The position numbers and the translations under genes are program-made. This document shows, piece after piece, positions 5,951 to 8,200 of a stretch of 8,200 nt of DNA (position 1 is the first letter of the stretch; every line of letters begins with the position of its first letter). The stretch spans positions 4,637 through 12,836 of the forward strand of contig JAOZPK010000049.1 in NCBI GenBank assembly GCA_029932755.1. The letters run 5' to 3'. The stretch is from Candidatus Cloacimonadota bacterium (GTDB lineage: Bacteria; Cloacimonadota; Cloacimonadia; Cloacimonadales; TCS61). The notes under the pieces are model-generated. The model was not told where the DNA came from, made no database searches, and saw nothing but the letters and a program-made list of their open reading frames with translations.

Positions 5951-7185
5951 AGAAAATAATTATATTGACCTTAAGCCTTTTTATGCTATCTGCATTAACA
6001 GCCGTAACTATTTATGAGATCCAGTATACAGAAGATCCCTCGGGTGATTCACCCTACGACGGAGAGGTTGTTACAACAACCGGGATAGTGACGGCATACG
6101 GTTTTGGTAATGATAAATATTTCATCTCCATGCCGGAAGGCGGAGCCTGGAAGGGTATCTATGTCTACGATTATACTAACGCTCCCGCGCCTGGTGATGA
6201 AGTGGAGATCACAGCTACTGTAGATGAGTATTATGATCTTACTGAATTAACCTTTGTAACATCATTTTCAATTCTCAGCAGCGGCAATCCAATTCCCGAT
6301 CCGGTATCTATAACCACAAATGAACTGGCAACCGAGGAGATGTATGAAGGTGTTCTGGTAACTATTTCCAATATTACGGTTACGGAAATTCCCAATAGCT
6401 ATAACGAGTGGTATGTTGATGACGGCAGCGGCGAGTGCCAGGTAGATGATGGATTCTTTGAATACCCTGCTCCATTGATAGGTGATGAATTTATCTCCAT
6501 CACGGGACTTGTAGATTACGGTTTTTACTATTACAGCATTAATCCGCGAGATGCCAATGATGTGGTTGTGGGTGGTGTCGGTGCTATTATCTATGATCAT
6601 GAACCGGCTATTGGTGAAGATGTGCTGGTTCAATTTACCTACTATGAGGATTACAGTATTATGCTCTGGTGGAAAACTTCCAGCGATTACGATTTTGAGC
6701 CGCTGGAGATGACGACCGGACGCAGTGTAGATTATTTTGCCACTATTCCCGGACAGGATGGCGGAACAACCGTCAATTTCTATATCGAAGCAACAGACTC
6801 GACCGGAGTAGTGGAAACTTTCCCTGAAGGAGATCCTGAAACAATTATCTTCGGTGTCTATTCTCATCAGGCGATCCTGAATATTCCCCCCAGAGCCTTT
6901 AACCCTCATGCCGGAGAAACATTCCCGATAGAATTTGCTTCCCAGCAAAATGATAAAGCCATCTTACGAATTTATAATGCAGAGGGGAAGCTGGTGCGGA
7001 CCCTGGTAAATACAATTATTGAAAATCAGACTGGGATCAACCTGTATGAATGGGACGGTAGAGATAAAGAGAATAATCTGCTACCGCTGGGATTGTATAT
7101 CTGCTTCTTAGAAGTGATAGATACGACCAATGGAAATAAGAAGACGGCAAAGGCTCCGATCGTTATCGGATCTATGCTTAAATAA
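5947..7185 (+). CDS. Secreted protein with OB-like N-terminus and FlgD-like Ig C-terminus
   Basis: This 412-residue exported protein has unknown function. A signal peptide (KK, hydrophobic core, probable cut after ALTA at 19) is followed by a region (about 21-208) that resembles OB-fold/DUF5689-type domains: IYEIQYTEDPSGDSPYDGE opens it, then GIVTA, KGIYVYDY, PGDEVEITATV, and a second similar unit with WYVDDGSGECQVDD and INPRDANDVVV. Residues 211-305 look like an Ig/Fn3 module. Residues 306-408 are a FlgD-like Ig domain with ILRIYNAEGKLVRTL and EWDGRDKENNLLPLGLYI, common at the C-terminus of secreted proteins in FCB-group bacteria. No nuclease or protease motif was seen, so it may be an adhesive or accessory protein. 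GAGGAG at 5936-5941 gives a strong start, overlapping the lspA stop by four bases. Its GC content looks higher than lspA (one 60-base line about 52% versus 22%). A PorV-like gene follows. Confidence 0.75.
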   Translation: MKKIIILTLSLFMLSALTAVTIYEIQYTEDPSGDSPYDGEVVTTTGIVTAYGFGNDKYFISMPEGGAWKGIYVYDYTNAPAPGDEVEITATVDEYYDLTELTFVTSFSILSSGNPIPDPVSITTNELATEEMYEGVLVTISNITVTEIPNSYNEWYVDDGSGECQVDDGFFEYPAPLIGDEFISITGLVDYGFYYYSINPRDANDVVVGGVGAIIYDHEPAIGEDVLVQFTYYEDYSIMLWWKTSSDYDFEPLEMTTGRSVDYFATIPGQDGGTTVNFYIEATDSTGVVETFPEGDPETIIFGVYSHQAILNIPPRAFNPHAGETFPIEFASQQNDKAILRIYNAEGKLVRTLVNTIIENQTGINLYEWDGRDKENNLLPLGLYICFLEVIDTTNGNKKTAKAPIVIGSMLK

Positions 7186-7186
7186 C

Positions 7187-7193
7187 GGGAGGA
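7187..7193 (+). promoter_or_regulatory. Ribosome binding site of the PorV-like gene
   Basis: GGGAGGA lies five bases before the ATG at 7199. It decides against the in-frame ATG at 7130, which lies inside the preceding gene and would put a basic, non-hydrophobic extension in front of a clear signal peptide. Confidence 0.75.
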
Positions 7194-7198
7194 AGATT

Positions 7199-8038
7199 AT
7201 GAGAAAAATAATAATTGCCTTATGTTTGGTGTTTTTAGCTGTTAATTTAGCAGCTATATTCGATGATTACGAACCCTCCCCGCGAGCCAGAGCTATGGGT
7301 GGTGCTTACTACTCTATTAGTGATGATGCCAATGCAATATTCTATAATCCGGCCGGACTCCACAGTGCCGGAAATAGTATTATTATTGGATATTCAAAAT
7401 TGTTTGATAATGATTTTCAGGTACTTAATACAGTTGCCTTCTCTATGCAACTGCCCCGCAAATTCGGCACCTTAGGTATTGGTATGCAATCGTTGGATGT
7501 CGATTTTCAGGATGTGAATCTGATGAGTGAAAAAATTTATGCTTTATCTCATTCATTTAATATTCTAGCCGATATTCATTCCAATTTTGATATTGGTTAT
7601 ACCATTAATATGTATCATCTCTCTATTGAAGGATTTGGTGAACAGCCTGCTTTCGGGATAAACTTGGGAGCTCTGGCTACAGTGCATCAGCGTACTCAGA
7701 TCGGATTTGCGATCACAAATTTGAATAACCCCTCGGTTGGTGAAGATAATGCACATGATCTTCCTCAGAAAATGGCTATGGGAATTTCCTACCATCCTTA
7801 TACAGATGTAGTAACCTCATTAGAACTTAAGAAAACATTGAATGCCAAAACTGAAATACATGCCGGTACTGAAGTAAAAGTAGTTGAAATGCTCTATCTA
7901 CGCTGCGGAGTCCGTAGTGAGCCGACAAGCTACTCTATGGGAGCCAGATTTGACATGTATAACATCATAGTTGATTACGGATTCAATACACACACGATCG
8001 ATGCAACCCATCATTTTAGTATTGGCTATAAATTTTAA
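7199..8038 (+). CDS. PorV/PorQ-like outer-membrane beta-barrel protein
   Basis: This is a 279-residue outer-membrane protein of the PorV/PorQ type. In Bacteroidota such proteins serve type IX secretion (PorV carries substrates to the attachment complex), but many FCB genomes have several paralogues of unknown role. A signal peptide (MRKIII, hydrophobic core, likely cleavage after LAA at residue 19) leads into the characteristic N-terminus SPRARAMGGAYYSISDDANAIFYNPAGL (about 26-53). The rest alternates short hydrophobic and polar strands, consistent with a beta-barrel, and ends HHFSIGYKF with the C-terminal aromatic residue typical of proteins inserted by BamA. It begins 13 nt after the secreted FlgD-Ig protein, which suggests the two work together, for instance as exported partner and barrel. 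It is the last gene of the operon, followed by a strong terminator. Confidence 0.82.
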   Translation: MRKIIIALCLVFLAVNLAAIFDDYEPSPRARAMGGAYYSISDDANAIFYNPAGLHSAGNSIIIGYSKLFDNDFQVLNTVAFSMQLPRKFGTLGIGMQSLDVDFQDVNLMSEKIYALSHSFNILADIHSNFDIGYTINMYHLSIEGFGEQPAFGINLGALATVHQRTQIGFAITNLNNPSVGEDNAHDLPQKMAMGISYHPYTDVVTSLELKKTLNAKTEIHAGTEVKVVEMLYLRCGVRSEPTSYSMGARFDMYNIIVDYGFNTHTIDATHHFSIGYKF

Positions 8039-8055
8039 AAAATAGATAATAATAT

Positions 8056-8086
8056 AAAGCCATCCGGCAGTTGCCGGATGGCTTTT
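8056..8086 (+). terminator. Strong intrinsic terminator of the operon
   Basis: AAAGCCATCCGGC (8056-8068) pairs perfectly with GCCGGATGGCTTT (8073-8085) around the loop AGTT, a 13-bp GC-rich stem, followed by T to 8086. It lies 17 bases after the stop of the PorV-like gene. A minus-strand gene converges from the right; the stem could also act in that direction, but the minus-strand T tract is interrupted. Confidence 0.92.
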
Positions 8087-8123
8087 AAATTAACGATTAT
8101 AATCTTTCTATAATGTTCTAAAT

Positions 8124-8200
8124 CTATTTTTCTTCTTTTTCTTTCTCTTCCTTTTCGGGATACATTAGAACATGTATTTTTGCGGCTCTAACCACGACTT
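8124..8200 (-). CDS. C-terminal fragment of an unidentified protein (cut by window edge)
   Basis: The minus strand is open from the right edge to a TAG at 8126-8124. The last 24 residues are visible: VVVRAAKIHVLMYP followed by a Glu/Lys-only tail (EKEEKEKEEK). The sharp hydrophobic-to-charged change and the convergent position after the operon terminator are consistent with the true end of a gene, but the stretch is too short for identification or for certainty. Confidence 0.5.
   Translation of the reverse strand, partial: VVVRAAKIHVLMYPEKEEKEKEEK

Noticed and set aside
6268..6948. Minus-strand ORF of 226 codons opposite the secreted FlgD-Ig gene
   Set aside because: Long, but antisense to a gene with signal peptide, strong ribosome binding site and FlgD-like motifs; the translation has no recognisable features.
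7130..7198. Upstream ATG extending the PorV-like protein by 23 residues
   Set aside because: The extension overlaps the previous gene and precedes a clear signal peptide; GGGAGGA supports the ATG at 7199.

Overview
The window looks like chromosomal DNA of an uncultured, AT-rich, anaerobic Gram-negative bacterium, most plausibly of the Cloacimonadota/FCB (Bacteroidota-like) group. This rests on style, not on a marker gene. The clues are a clostripain-like lipoprotein, a butyrate kinase, a secreted protein with an OB-like N-terminus and a FlgD-like C-terminal Ig fold, and a PorV/PorQ-type outer-membrane barrel beginning with the SPRARAMGGA signature. No rRNA, tRNA, CRISPR array, transposase or phage gene was seen.

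Left part (1-815): about 0.8 kb without a sizeable gene, and the most unusual stretch. From left to right it holds a minus-strand terminator-like hairpin (45-75), a 33-codon minus-strand small ORF with a good ribosome binding site (140-241), a GC-rich compound palindrome (285-346), and an AT-rich segment with a cluster of DnaA-box sequences (about 567-810). That segment has three direct boxes at exact 11-bp spacing, a perfect TTATCCACA on the other strand, an AT-rich inverted repeat and a 13-mer-like GATCTGTTAAATT. I read it as a candidate replication origin (oriC), or failing that a DnaA-binding regulatory locus.

Minus-strand pair (816-3106): butyrate kinase followed 32 nt later by a secreted clostripain-family (C11) lipoprotein peptidase. 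The start of butyrate kinase is set at 3106 by its ribosome binding site.

Plus-strand operon (3375-8038): seven genes with junctions from 4-nt overlap to 15-nt gap, closed by a strong intrinsic terminator (8056-8086). The order is thymidine kinase, YggT-family membrane protein, purine nucleoside phosphorylase, DksA/TraR-type zinc-finger protein, signal peptidase II, secreted OB/FlgD-Ig protein, and PorV/PorQ-like outer-membrane protein. The first part covers nucleoside salvage and growth control; the last three concern the envelope. LspA would mature lipoproteins such as the C11 peptidase, and the last two genes are secreted or outer-membrane products. A minus-strand gene fragment enters from the right edge (8124-8200), convergent with the operon.
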